Program-made: the position numbers and the translations under genes
Shown: positions 38,618-46,016 of the stretch, one piece after another
Position numbering within the stretch: position 1 is the first letter of the stretch
Layout of the letters: each line of letters starts with the position of its first letter
Source of the DNA: Leuconostoc holzapfelii
GTDB taxonomy: Bacteria; Bacillota; Bacilli; Lactobacillales; Lactobacillaceae
Reading direction: 5' to 3'
Assembly (NCBI RefSeq): GCF_012396485.1
Contig: NZ_JAAXPO010000001.1
Span: 239,618-303,617, forward strand
DNA: 64,000 nt
The notes under the pieces: model-generated
Database searches by the model: none
Seen by the model: the letters and a program-made list of their open reading frames with translations, nothing else
Told to the model about the DNA's origin: nothing

Positions 38618-39625
38618 TTAGTTGATTGTCGTCCCGCGACGTTCTAATGTATGCGGTAACTTGACCTGTGTATCGTCAATAATTTCGTTATTCATCAATT
38701 TTGTCAACATCCGCATGGAAACAGCACCAATATCATATTTGGGCTGCCCAATTGAGGTTAAATCAGGCCGTGTCACGATGGCAAACTTGGTGTCGTTGGA
38801 CGTGATAATTTCAAAATCTTCTGGCACACGTTTACCATGATCTTGCATGTAATTCATAATGCCAAGTGCCACTTCGTCATCATAAGCAATCACGGCATTT
38901 GCTTCAGATTGCATAATCTTTTCGGCAATTTGCAGCCCTGCGGCATAGTCTTGGTGGGCTGTGAATAACAAATCCTCATCAAATATAAGTCCCGCTGCAT
39001 CCAATGCCGATTGATAGCCAACTAAGCGATGCATGCGATTAATGGCATGTGACATTGGCCCAGTCACCAAGGCAACGCGCTGATGACCATGTTTGATCAC
39101 CGTTGCTGTTGCTTCTTCAACTGCTTTCACATAATCGATATTGACACTTGGCAACTTCCCTTCGCTGTCCAATGAGCCAGCCAAAACCACTGGCGCATCT
39201 GCTGCCGCTATGGTGTTGAGCACTTCACGGTCCAACTCGTTTCCCATGAAAATAATGCCATCCACTTGTTTGCTGGCAAGATTATTAACTGCCATTGTTT
39301 CGCGCACAGGGTCTTCATCCGTATTCGTCAGCAACACATCATAGTGATACATATTGGCAACATCATCAATTCCACGTGCCAATTCGGAATAATACATGTC
39401 TGTCACGTCCGGCATGACCACACCAATCGTCGTCGTTTTCTTGGAAGCCAGTCCCCGCGCCACAGCATTTGGATGGTAGCCGAGTTCTTCAATGGCATCA
39501 AGCACCTTACGTTTTGTCGATTCACGGACGTTGCTATTACCATTAACAACCCGGGAAACCGTTGCCAGAGACACGCCGACGCGGTTGGCGACATCATATA
39601 TTGTTGCTGAACTTTTTTTCTGCAT
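38618..39625 (-). CDS. ccpA: Catabolite control protein A
   Basis: A 335-aa LacI-family regulator. Helix-turn-helix and hinge: ATIYDVANRVGVSLATVSRV, then G-Y-H-P-N-A-V-A-R-G-L-A-S. The CcpA-specific core contacts are suggested by I-G-V-V-M-P-D-V-T-D-M-Y-Y-S-E-L-A-R-G-I-D-D-V-A. With HPr-Ser46-P bound, CcpA acts at cre sites to repress or activate carbon genes. Its divergent pairing with pepQ is the classic ccpA-pepQ locus of lactic acid bacteria. GAAGG lies 6 nt before the ATG. A perfect cre in its promoter predicts self-control. Confidence 0.95.
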   Translation of the reverse strand: MQKKSSATIYDVANRVGVSLATVSRVVNGNSNVRESTKRKVLDAIEELGYHPNAVARGLASKKTTTIGVVMPDVTDMYYSELARGIDDVANMYHYDVLLTNTDEDPVRETMAVNNLASKQVDGIIFMGNELDREVLNTIAAADAPVVLAGSLDSEGKLPSVNIDYVKAVEEATATVIKHGHQRVALVTGPMSHAINRMHRLVGYQSALDAAGLIFDEDLLFTAHQDYAAGLQIAEKIMQSEANAVIAYDDEVALGIMNYMQDHGKRVPEDFEIITSNDTKFAIVTRPDLTSIGQPKYDIGAVSMRMLTKLMNNEIIDDTQVKLPHTLERRGTTIN

Positions 39626-39686
39626 AGTTGACCTTCTTTGCGTTTTGTATTTAAGAAACCGTTTTCACACTCATATACCTTTTTTC

Positions 39687-39723
39687 ATTATAGCAAAAAT
39701 AAATAAAATTGCAAACGCTTACA
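39687..39723 (-). promoter_or_regulatory. ccpA promoter with a perfect cre site
   Basis: Minus strand -10 TATAAT at 39687-39692 with a -35-like TTGCAA (39709-39714) at 16 nt. The bases 39709-39723 (TTGCAAACGCTTACA) match the cre consensus WTGNAANCGNWNNCW at every position and cover the -35, which predicts repression of ccpA by its own product. Confidence 0.75.
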
Positions 39724-39790
39724 AGCGTATCTCCTCAAGTTTTCATCATTGTTTCTGTTTGTTACAAGAAAAGATACTTTTAAATGGAAG

Positions 39791-39819
39791 TGTTAAAATG
39801 GAAATAATACATTTTAACA
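39791..39819 (+). promoter_or_regulatory. Perfect inverted repeat just upstream of the pepQ ribosome binding site
   Basis: TGTTAAAATG and CATTTTAACA are exact complements separated by 9 nt. The right arm ends 1 nt from the AAAGGA ribosome binding site of pepQ. It may be a protein operator (dyad) or an mRNA hairpin; no T-run follows, so it is not a terminator. Confidence 0.6.
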
Positions 39820-39831
39820 AAGGAACGACAA

Positions 39832-40929
39832 ATGACTAATCAAAAACTCACGACATTAACACATTGGCTCACCGAACAACATCTCAGTGGCGCAATTCTC
39901 ACGAATTTCCATACGGTTGCTTATTTGTCTGGCTTTACCTCTGACCCAATTGAACGCGTCCTTGCTTTGGTGGTTTTTCCAGACCATGCGCCTTTTCTTT
40001 TTGGGCCCGCACTTGAAGTCAACAGTATGCAAGCCAGTGGTTGGACGTACCCTGCCTATGGGTATGACGATCAAGAAAATCCTTGGGCAAAGTTAGCCCA
40101 ACATATTAAAAAAGACGCGCATGGGACAGCCTTCGCCATTGAAGCCGATAATCTTACCATGGCGCGCTATCAAGCGTTGCAATCAGCCTTTCCTGAGGCA
40201 ACTTTCAACGCAGATATCACCGAAAAAATCAACACCATGCGTCTCATAAAAACACCGGATGAAATTCAACACATGCTGGCTGCTGGACGTGATGCCGACC
40301 GCGCTTTTGCGATTGGTTTTGATGCTTTAGCAACAGGCGTCACCGAGCTTGGTGTTGCAGCGCAACTGGAATATGAACTCAAACGCACCGGCGTGCCTGC
40401 GATGAGCTTTGACACCCTAGTCCAATTTGGTGCGCATGCCGCTGATCCTCACGGCGCAACATCCTCACGTCAACTTAACCCAGGTGAGATGGCGCTGTTT
40501 GACCTTGGCACCATGACTGAAGGTTATGCATCAGATGCGACGCGTACTGTCGCTTTTGGTAAAATCAGCGACAAAGCGCAAGACATTTATGCCGTCACAC
40601 TTGAAGCCCAACTTGCTGCCCAATCACAAGCAAAAATTGGTATGACTGCTGGCGAACTGGATGCTATTGCCCGTAACATCATTACGAAGGCAGGCTACGG
40701 TGATTACTTTGTTCATCGCCTTGGGCACGGTCTGGGAGCATCGGTCCATGAATTTCCATCGATTATGGCCGGCAGCGATCTCATCCTTCAAGAAGGCATG
40801 GTCTTTTCAATTGAACCTGGTATCTATCTGCCTGATGTTGCCGGTATACGCATCGAGGATTCGGGTTACATGACAACCGATGGCTTTATACCTTTCACGC
40901 AGACACCAAAAACTTTGCAACAATTTTAA
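39832..40929 (+). CDS. pepQ: Xaa-Pro dipeptidase (prolidase), M24B family
   Basis: A 365-aa pita-bread-fold metallopeptidase splitting X-Pro dipeptides. The N-terminal creatinase-like domain spans about 1-130; metal ligands lie in A-L-F-D-L-G-T-M-T-E-G-Y-A-S-D (Asp pair, about 222-234), H-R-L-G-H-G-L-G-A (His, about 297), F-S-I-E-P-G-I-Y (Glu) and G-I-R-I-E-D (Glu). AAAGGA is 7 nt before the ATG. It is divergent from ccpA, as in Lactobacillus, and probably shares its regulatory region. Confidence 0.93.
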   Translation: MTNQKLTTLTHWLTEQHLSGAILTNFHTVAYLSGFTSDPIERVLALVVFPDHAPFLFGPALEVNSMQASGWTYPAYGYDDQENPWAKLAQHIKKDAHGTAFAIEADNLTMARYQALQSAFPEATFNADITEKINTMRLIKTPDEIQHMLAAGRDADRAFAIGFDALATGVTELGVAAQLEYELKRTGVPAMSFDTLVQFGAHAADPHGATSSRQLNPGEMALFDLGTMTEGYASDATRTVAFGKISDKAQDIYAVTLEAQLAAQSQAKIGMTAGELDAIARNIITKAGYGDYFVHRLGHGLGASVHEFPSIMAGSDLILQEGMVFSIEPGIYLPDVAGIRIEDSGYMTTDGFIPFTQTPKTLQQF

Positions 40930-40932
40930 ATT

Positions 40933-40964
40933 AAAAAGCGCCTAACAGCTGTTAGGCGCTTTTT
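40933..40964. terminator. Bidirectional terminator between pepQ and the CPBP gene
   Basis: A perfect 32-bp palindrome built on AAAAAGCGCCTAACAG and its complement, with T runs on both strands. It ends pepQ and the minus-strand CPBP gene, whose stop codon lies at its edge. Confidence 0.93.
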
Positions 40965-41697
40965 ACGTCATTGGCAAGAAAACCTGCAACAATAACGGGA
41001 TCATCGATAACGCATTATTTAACATGTGAATGGCAATATTATCTTGAAGATGCCCTGATTTTTTGTAGACAAAGGCCAAGACCATCCCCATACTCATGTA
41101 AAGTAAATAACTCAATAAATCTGACAAATTCGTTGGGATTGTTCCCATGTGTGGAAAGGCAAACAAGAAACCAGATAACAAAATGTTGGCCCACCACCAA
41201 CTTTGGCGGAAAAAGTAATTAATCACGAGTCCCCGAAAAACAATTTCTTCCACAACCGGTGCTAAAAATATCGCATAAATCATCATCGCAACCATCGTGA
41301 TGTTCACGTGTGATACTAATGCTTCAATTGCCGATTGGTTTTCTGTGTCAATATTGCCTGTCAATGCCATGCGGATTAGATTAATGCCATACTCAAGGCC
41401 AATCATGACAAAAAACATGCCCACAATATACCAAAGATGGCGCCAATCTCTCACATTTGGTCGGTTAAAAACTGGTTGATTAGTCGCCTTTTTCAACAAA
41501 CGATAAGCGACATAGCCAATACCGAGATAAACGCTGAACATGCTGCCAACTAATAGGACCTGCATGCCAATACTTGACTGCTGATTAGCTGCAACCAATA
41601 AACTTGGCGCAACCAATAGTAGCAAAACGATCACAATAAAATTGAATAGTCGTTTACCGAATGGCTTGGGTTGTGGGTCTTGTGTGAAATCTAGCAA
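40963..41697 (-). CDS. CPBP family intramembrane glutamic endopeptidase
   Basis: A 244-aa membrane protein with about seven helices and the CAAX/Abi (CPBP) motifs: E-E-I-V-F-R-G (motif 1, about 170), F-A-F-P-H-M (motif 2) and I-A-I-H-M-L-N-N (motif 3). Relatives cut prenylated proteins in eukaryotes or take part in bacteriocin self-immunity and stress in lactic acid bacteria; the bacterial role here is unknown. The start is TTG with GAGGA 9 nt upstream, located in the end of the small upstream gene. No bacteriocin gene is visible nearby. Confidence 0.85.
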   Translation of the reverse strand: MLDFTQDPQPKPFGKRLFNFIVIVLLLLVAPSLLVAANQQSSIGMQVLLVGSMFSVYLGIGYVAYRLLKKATNQPVFNRPNVRDWRHLWYIVGMFFVMIGLEYGINLIRMALTGNIDTENQSAIEALVSHVNITMVAMMIYAIFLAPVVEEIVFRGLVINYFFRQSWWWANILLSGFLFAFPHMGTIPTNLSDLLSYLLYMSMGMVLAFVYKKSGHLQDNIAIHMLNNALSMIPLLLQVFLPMT

Positions 41698-41699
41698 AA

Positions 41700-41924
41700 C
41701 TAATCATCCTCTTCTTCATCTAAATGCGGCCGCTTCGCCAACCAAAATAGCCAAATGTAGGCCATATTGACCGCAACGACCAGCCCAATGACACTGGCTA
41801 AAGTAACAGTGAGCGACCAGTGTTGCTGGTCACTCACCACAAACAACGTGATAAATAAGCCGGTTGCTAACACCCCAAGCACCCATTGGGCAAGTAACGC
41901 AGTGTGGTGATTTTTTTTAGGCAT
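41700..41924 (-). CDS. Small two-helix membrane protein of unknown function
   Basis: A 74-aa protein with a short basic N-terminus (MPKKNHH), two hydrophobic helices (about 9-29 and 37-62) and an acidic tail ending D-E-E-E-D-D. I do not recognise a family. It lies between the HAD phosphatase gene (8-nt overlap) and the CPBP gene (2 nt gap, which starts within reach of this gene's last codons), so it is most likely a real gene translated in that small operon. Only a weak GAAG precedes the ATG. Confidence 0.65.
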   Translation of the reverse strand: MPKKNHHTALLAQWVLGVLATGLFITLFVVSDQQHWSLTVTLASVIGLVVAVNMAYIWLFWLAKRPHLDEEEDD

Positions 41925-42741
41925 AATTCTTCAAAAAATCGGCGATTGCCGCTTCATTATTCGTTGTTTTTAAGACAACATCAGCTATGGCTTTAATTTC
42001 TGGTTTCGCATTAGCGACCGCAACCCCAGTCCCTGCTGCTTGAATTTGCGCTGCATCATTTAAGTTGTCACCAATGGCTGCTGTTGCTTCTCGGGTAATG
42101 CCTAGAATTTTGGCCAATTCAAGCCCAGTAACGCCCTTATCAATGCCCTTAGGATTAAACTCAACGTAACGATTTGAGCTAAACGTCAATAACACATCAT
42201 CTCCGACTGCCGCTGTCACTTTATCGGCAATTTCTTGCTGCACAATTGGGTCAGGATGTTCAAAAATCACTTTCATAATTGGTCCGGCGTCATTTAAAAA
42301 AGTCAGATCTGCTGACGGCATTTCAACATACGGCACTTGGCGTTCTGCCATATATTGTTTATCAGACGGTGAAATATTGTAAATATACAAGTCATCGCGC
42401 GTATAAATGTGAGTGTCAACCGCCGTGTTGACCTGGCCTAAAGCAAAAACTTGTTGCGCCAATTCAAGCGACATGCCATGCTCAACTACGATGTCTGCTT
42501 GCCCGTCAGGGGCAATGGCAACAATGGCCCCACCATTATAAGCAACAACATACTGCGTTTGTCGATTTAACCCCAACGTGGCTAACGTGCCAAAAACTGA
42601 TTTATAGGATCGCCCTGTATTGGGCACAAAATACCCACCATTTTGGGTAAATTGTTGAATTGCGGTAATGTTGTCTGGATGGATGGTGCCATCATCATTG
42701 AGTAAGGTTTCATCCAAGTCCGATAAAATAAGTTGTATCAT
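41917..42741 (-). CDS. Cof-type HAD-IIB family phosphatase
   Basis: A 274-aa HAD hydrolase. Motif I S-D-L-D-E-T-L-L (nucleophile Asp8, acid Asp10), a C2B cap (about 85-190), and motifs III/IV K-G-V-T-G-L-E and I-G-D-N-L-N-D near 220-230 are visible. Cof-type enzymes dephosphorylate sugar phosphates, flavin mononucleotide or pyridoxal phosphate; the substrate cannot be read here. GGGAG lies about 10 nt before the ATG. First gene of a unit with the small membrane protein and the CPBP protease. Confidence 0.88.
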   Translation of the reverse strand: MIQLILSDLDETLLNDDGTIHPDNITAIQQFTQNGGYFVPNTGRSYKSVFGTLATLGLNRQTQYVVAYNGGAIVAIAPDGQADIVVEHGMSLELAQQVFALGQVNTAVDTHIYTRDDLYIYNISPSDKQYMAERQVPYVEMPSADLTFLNDAGPIMKVIFEHPDPIVQQEIADKVTAAVGDDVLLTFSSNRYVEFNPKGIDKGVTGLELAKILGITREATAAIGDNLNDAAQIQAAGTGVAVANAKPEIKAIADVVLKTTNNEAAIADFLKNYA

Positions 42742-42790
42742 ACGTGACGCACTCCCATGTCTTTTTGTTCATTATACCCGAATCAGTGAA

Positions 42791-43243
42791 CTAATTGCGA
42801 ACTTCACCAATGAATTCTAGACGCGCTTGACATTGCCCACAACGGTATTTTACAACCTGAATCCGGCGTTGTCTGACAATCACGTGACCATTTAAACAGC
42901 GATAGGTCCACCGCGGCCTACTTGGCTTGGGTGGCGTCAACCGTGGTGCAAAGCGCGCCCCGCCAACTTGGTTGAGTAATTGCTTAAATGCCTGATCGCT
43001 ATGGCGATAACCACTGCCGGATAAATGCAGATGATAGTGGACTAATTCATGCTTGATGATGCCATCAAACGCCGGTAAATCGGCCATTTTAGGATTAAAT
43101 TCTAAATGATGCGTTTGCAACAAATAACGCCCACCGGTCGTTTTTAGCCGTGAATTAAACGTCGCCTGATGCCTAAAAGGTCGCCCAAAAAAGGTTTGCG
43201 ATAAGGTTTGTACTCGCTGTTGTAATGCTTCTGGTGTCATCAT
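42791..43243 (-). CDS. SprT-like family protein (zinc metallopeptidase fold)
   Basis: A 150-aa protein with the HExxH motif in I-I-K-H-E-L-V-H-Y-H-L-H (about 65-76) and a C-terminal zinc-ribbon-like segment (C-L-N-G-H and C-G-Q-C). This matches the SprT-like (YdcK) family of Gram-positives; eukaryotic relatives (Spartan) digest DNA-protein crosslinks, but bacterial function is unproven. It overlaps the permease fusion gene by 4 nt and lacks its own ribosome binding site, so it is translated by coupling. Confidence 0.88.
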   Translation of the reverse strand: MMTPEALQQRVQTLSQTFFGRPFRHQATFNSRLKTTGGRYLLQTHHLEFNPKMADLPAFDGIIKHELVHYHLHLSGSGYRHSDQAFKQLLNQVGGARFAPRLTPPKPSRPRWTYRCLNGHVIVRQRRIQVVKYRCGQCQARLEFIGEVRN

Positions 43244-44754
43244 TTTAATAACCCATGGGTCTTTAAAAAGTGTCGCGCAACACTGGCAGCGGATTGATGT
43301 TTCACATTCACGGCGTAGTTCATGGCTCGCATGTCATCGTCTGAAATTTGCCCTGCTAATTGATCAATGGCTGCGACAAGCGTTGGGTGCGCAGTGGCAA
43401 AATCAGCGCGCATCAAGGCAGCCCCTTGATACACTGGGAAAAAATGCCGATCATCAGTTAGCACCTGCAAATCATATTGTTGAATTTGCGCATCCGTGGT
43501 ATAAGCATCCACAACCGATACTTGACCATCATGCAGTGCTTGATACCGCAAGGCTGGATCTAAACTCACCGACGGTATTTTAAGCCCATATGTTTTTTCA
43601 ACGCCTGGCATACCATCTGGGCGATCCAAAAATTCAGCTGTCATACCCGCTTTAAGCTGGGGAACCTTTTTTAAATCACCGATTGTTTTTAAATCATACG
43701 TTTGGGCTAGTTTTTTGGTCACAGCTAACCCGTAGGTGTCATTGAATTGCATCGGCTTGGTCAAAACCAAGCCATTTTTCCGTGCCACTTTTTGCGCAGC
43801 AACATAGGTGGCTTTCGCGTCAGCGCCGGCAGCAAGTTGTACCGGTGAATTAGCGATTGAGGCAGTGACGGTGCCAGTAAATTCTGGGTAGAGGTCAATT
43901 TTTTGATTTTCCAACGCACGATACAGAAACGACGTCCCGCCAAAACTGGGCTTGAGCACCACGCGTGTTTTGGGTTGCGCTTGCGTAATCAAATCTGCAT
44001 ACATATGAATTAAGATGTCTGGCTCAGAACCCAGTTTCCCGGCAATCGTGATTGTTGCAGGTACCTGTTTGCTTGGCAGCATAGGGAGCACACTGCCACC
44101 AATAAACAAGGCACTCAAGCCAATCAAGAGACTATTGCGCCAGAAAAGGCGGCGATTGGCCACCCATTGGACACCAAAACTGCCAATCAATGCTAAGAGA
44201 GCCGATGCTAACGCCCCAATTAAAATTAAGGCCGTATTGTTGCGATCAATGCCGAGTAAAATAAAATCCCCAAGTCCGCCAGCCCCAATCAACGAAGCTA
44301 ACGTTGCGGTCCCAATAATCAACACGGTTGCTGTTCGCAACCCAGCAACAATACTTGGTTGTGCCAAAGGTAATTGAATCTTGCGTAAAACTTGATGACG
44401 AGATAATCCTAAAGCCCGCCCACCATCTAAGACATCATGCGCGACGCCAGTCAAGCCAAGGTAGGTATTTTGAAAAATAGGTAAGAGCGCGTAGATGACC
44501 AACGCAATTAAGGCTGCCGGTGCGCCAATACCAACTAACGGGATTAACAACCCCAAAACGGCTAATGAAGGCAGTGTCTGAAAAATGCCAGTCAGTTGTA
44601 ATAGCCATTCCGCATATCGCCGGTTTTTTTCCGCCCAAATCGCTAGCGGTATCGCAATGGTTGCTGCAATCACCACCGCCATCACTGTTAATTGGACATG
44701 CTGCCAAAGCGCAGCAAGTAGCTGATCATGACGTGTCATGAGAATTTGCCACAT
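43240..44754 (-). CDS. ABC transporter permease fused to substrate-binding domain (OpuC/EgtU-like)
   Basis: The 504-aa protein joins a binding-protein-dependent permease domain (about 1-215, five to six helices, with the coupling segment A-H-D-V-L-D-G-G-R-A-L-G-L-S) to a quaternary-amine type periplasmic-binding domain (about 225-504, starting I-T-I-A-G-K-L-G-S-E-P-D-I-L). Such fusions import glycine betaine, carnitine, choline or, in pneumococcus, ergothioneine (EgtU). GAAGGTGA is 6 nt before the ATG and a promoter lies upstream. No ATPase gene is adjacent, which this transporter needs. Substrate is undetermined. Confidence 0.85.
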   Translation of the reverse strand: MWQILMTRHDQLLAALWQHVQLTVMAVVIAATIAIPLAIWAEKNRRYAEWLLQLTGIFQTLPSLAVLGLLIPLVGIGAPAALIALVIYALLPIFQNTYLGLTGVAHDVLDGGRALGLSRHQVLRKIQLPLAQPSIVAGLRTATVLIIGTATLASLIGAGGLGDFILLGIDRNNTALILIGALASALLALIGSFGVQWVANRRLFWRNSLLIGLSALFIGGSVLPMLPSKQVPATITIAGKLGSEPDILIHMYADLITQAQPKTRVVLKPSFGGTSFLYRALENQKIDLYPEFTGTVTASIANSPVQLAAGADAKATYVAAQKVARKNGLVLTKPMQFNDTYGLAVTKKLAQTYDLKTIGDLKKVPQLKAGMTAEFLDRPDGMPGVEKTYGLKIPSVSLDPALRYQALHDGQVSVVDAYTTDAQIQQYDLQVLTDDRHFFPVYQGAALMRADFATAHPTLVAAIDQLAGQISDDDMRAMNYAVNVKHQSAASVARHFLKTHGLLK

Positions 44755-44789
44755 ACGTATTCACCTTCTATGTACTGTTCAACCCTGTT

Positions 44790-44818
44790 ATTCTACCACG
44801 ATTGAACATTGGCGCCAA
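44790..44818 (-). promoter_or_regulatory. Promoter of the permease/binding-protein fusion gene
   Basis: Minus strand -35 TTGGCG, 17 nt, -10 TAGAAT, about 36 nt before the start codon. It lets the fusion gene be expressed apart from the T-box-controlled gene upstream. Confidence 0.6.
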
Positions 44819-44866
44819 AAAATTGACACCTTAATTTTGAATTTTCATCACGCATCAAGCGTTAAA

Positions 44867-45346
44867 TTATGCGACGTAAGCTAATAACGTCTGGACAAAG
44901 TGCGTCAAATCCGCTTGATCTTGTGCCGAAAAGCGGTTCAGTGTCGGTGAATCAATATCCAACACGCCGAGTTTTTTGCCATCAGCGGTCGTAATTGGCA
45001 CCACAATTTCTGCATTGGAATCTGGATCACAGACAATGTGATTGGCAAACGTGTGGACATCATCAACGACAACAGTTTCTTGGGCACTAAATGCATGCCC
45101 AACAACCCCTGCATCTGGTGAAATCAAGGCGACTGCCGGCTTCCCTAAAAAGGGGCCGACAACGAGTTTTTCTTGGGCTTCATCATAGAGGTAAAAGCCA
45201 ACCCAGTTAATTGCGGGTACATTTTGAAATAGGATTGCTGCTGCGTTCGCATAGTTTGCTAGCGGGAATTGCTGACTGGCTTCCCCTTCAATCCAAGTCG
45301 TCAATAATTGTGAAATAAGGGGTGTTGTTGCTTGTACTTCTGACAT
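44867..45346 (-). CDS. GAF domain protein, free methionine-(R)-sulfoxide reductase-like
   Basis: A 159-aa single GAF domain protein of the fRMsr type (YebR/MsrC). It keeps I-N-W-V-G-F-Y-L-Y, G-P-F-L-G-K-P-A, V-D-D-V-H-T-F-A-N-H-I-V-C-D and N-A-E-I-V-V-P-I. Family enzymes reduce free Met-(R)-sulfoxide with three cysteines (84, 94 and 118 in E. coli). Here only the Cys of H-I-V-C-D, equal to the catalytic Cys118, remains; the other two sites read V-A-L-I and G-V-V-G. It may use another reductant or be altered in function. GGAGG precedes the ATG. A T-box with an apparent AUG specifier lies directly upstream, supporting a methionine link. Confidence 0.82.
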   Translation of the reverse strand: MSEVQATTPLISQLLTTWIEGEASQQFPLANYANAAAILFQNVPAINWVGFYLYDEAQEKLVVGPFLGKPAVALISPDAGVVGHAFSAQETVVVDDVHTFANHIVCDPDSNAEIVVPITTADGKKLGVLDIDSPTLNRFSAQDQADLTHFVQTLLAYVA

Positions 45347-45395
45347 CGTTTATCCTCCAAAATATCAAGTGCGTCGTCATCATCATTCAAAGTCG

Positions 45396-45677
45396 AAAAA
45401 AGCGTCCCGATACAAATGTTAACATTTGCATCGGGACGCTTTGCGTGGTACCACCCATGTTTGTAGAATCACTCTACTTCAAAAATTCAGATGCAAGTCT
45501 TTGACCAACATCAAAATCTTGGAAGCTATCGGTTCCTACCGGTCGCTGAGCTTGCACTAAACGACGTGTTTCATGAGTTCATCTTCACGTTTTAGAAATG
45601 GCTGCTTTCACCAAACGCAGCTCGCTAGGCATTTCCTCACCGTTACTCTTCTCAACACATTAAAAATGATTAACTTA
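45396..45677 (-). promoter_or_regulatory. T-box leader, apparent Met (AUG) specifier, upstream of the fRMsr-like gene
   Basis: The RNA holds the T-box core GGGTGGTACCACGC (minus strand of 45443-45456), the distal stem I segment with G-G-U-G-A-A-A-G-C, and a strong terminator stem (GCGTCCCGAT with complement, T6) at 45396-45442. In stem I the S-turn strands AGUA and GAA face each other; the 3' side reads GAA-G-AUG-A (AUG at 45580-45582, minus), between helices ACG/CGU and UGAG/CUCA, with GUGUU/AACAC closing the base. This fits the glyQS and tyrS pattern GAA-N-specifier-A and names methionine. CUC or UCA 4-7 nt on are less good readings. Confidence 0.82.
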
Positions 45678-45683
45678 AAAGTT

Positions 45684-45712
45684 AGTATATCTTAATGTGT
45701 CGTGCGTGTCAA
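45684..45712 (-). promoter_or_regulatory. Promoter of the Met-type T-box transcript
   Basis: Minus strand TTGACA, 17 nt, TATACT: a near-consensus promoter placing transcription start about 45677, a few bases before stem I of the T-box. Its -35 borders the acpP stop codon. Confidence 0.85.
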
Positions 45713-45713
45713 C

Positions 45714-45962
45714 TTAATTTTGGTGCGCCACAATGTAATCGACTGTTTGTTGCAAAGTTACCAAATCTTCAGCATCTTCATCGGAAATCGTCACATTAAA
45801 CATGTCTTCAACTTCCAATACCAACTCAACAAAATCAATTGAATCCGCGTCAACATCTGTCAAAAAGTTTAAGTCAGGGGTCACCGCTTCGCGCTTAATA
45901 TTAAAACGGGTTGCGATTTCATCAGCCATCATGTTATAGATCGCTTCTTTTTCCATAGCCAT
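45714..45962 (-). CDS. acpP: Acyl carrier protein
   Basis: An 82-aa acidic helical protein with the phosphopantetheine serine in the D-A-D-S-I-D-F-V-E-L motif (Ser near 41). ACP carries growing acyl chains in fatty acid synthesis and donates acyl groups to PlsX, encoded just upstream. GGAG lies 8 nt before the ATG. The motif differs slightly from the usual D-S-L-D, with Ile in place of Leu, as in secondary ACPs beside plsX in lactobacilli. Confidence 0.93.
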   Translation of the reverse strand: MAMEKEAIYNMMADEIATRFNIKREAVTPDLNFLTDVDADSIDFVELVLEVEDMFNVTISDEDAEDLVTLQQTVDYIVAHQN

Positions 45963-46016
45963 TCGTCAATCTCCACTATTTTTTCAAACTTTGAATGCTT
46001 TCAAGTATACCATATA

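Noticed and set aside
40963..42741. Bacteriocin immunity locus (CPBP protease plus small membrane protein)
   Set aside because: No double-glycine leader peptide, ABC exporter or histidine kinase is nearby; the CPBP protein alone is not enough.
45571..45578. Leu (CUC) or Ser (UCA) reading of the T-box specifier before the fRMsr-like gene
   Set aside because: These triplets fall in the lower helix in the fold that also pairs the closing stem and places GAA opposite AGUA; AUG fits the GAA-N-specifier-A pattern better.
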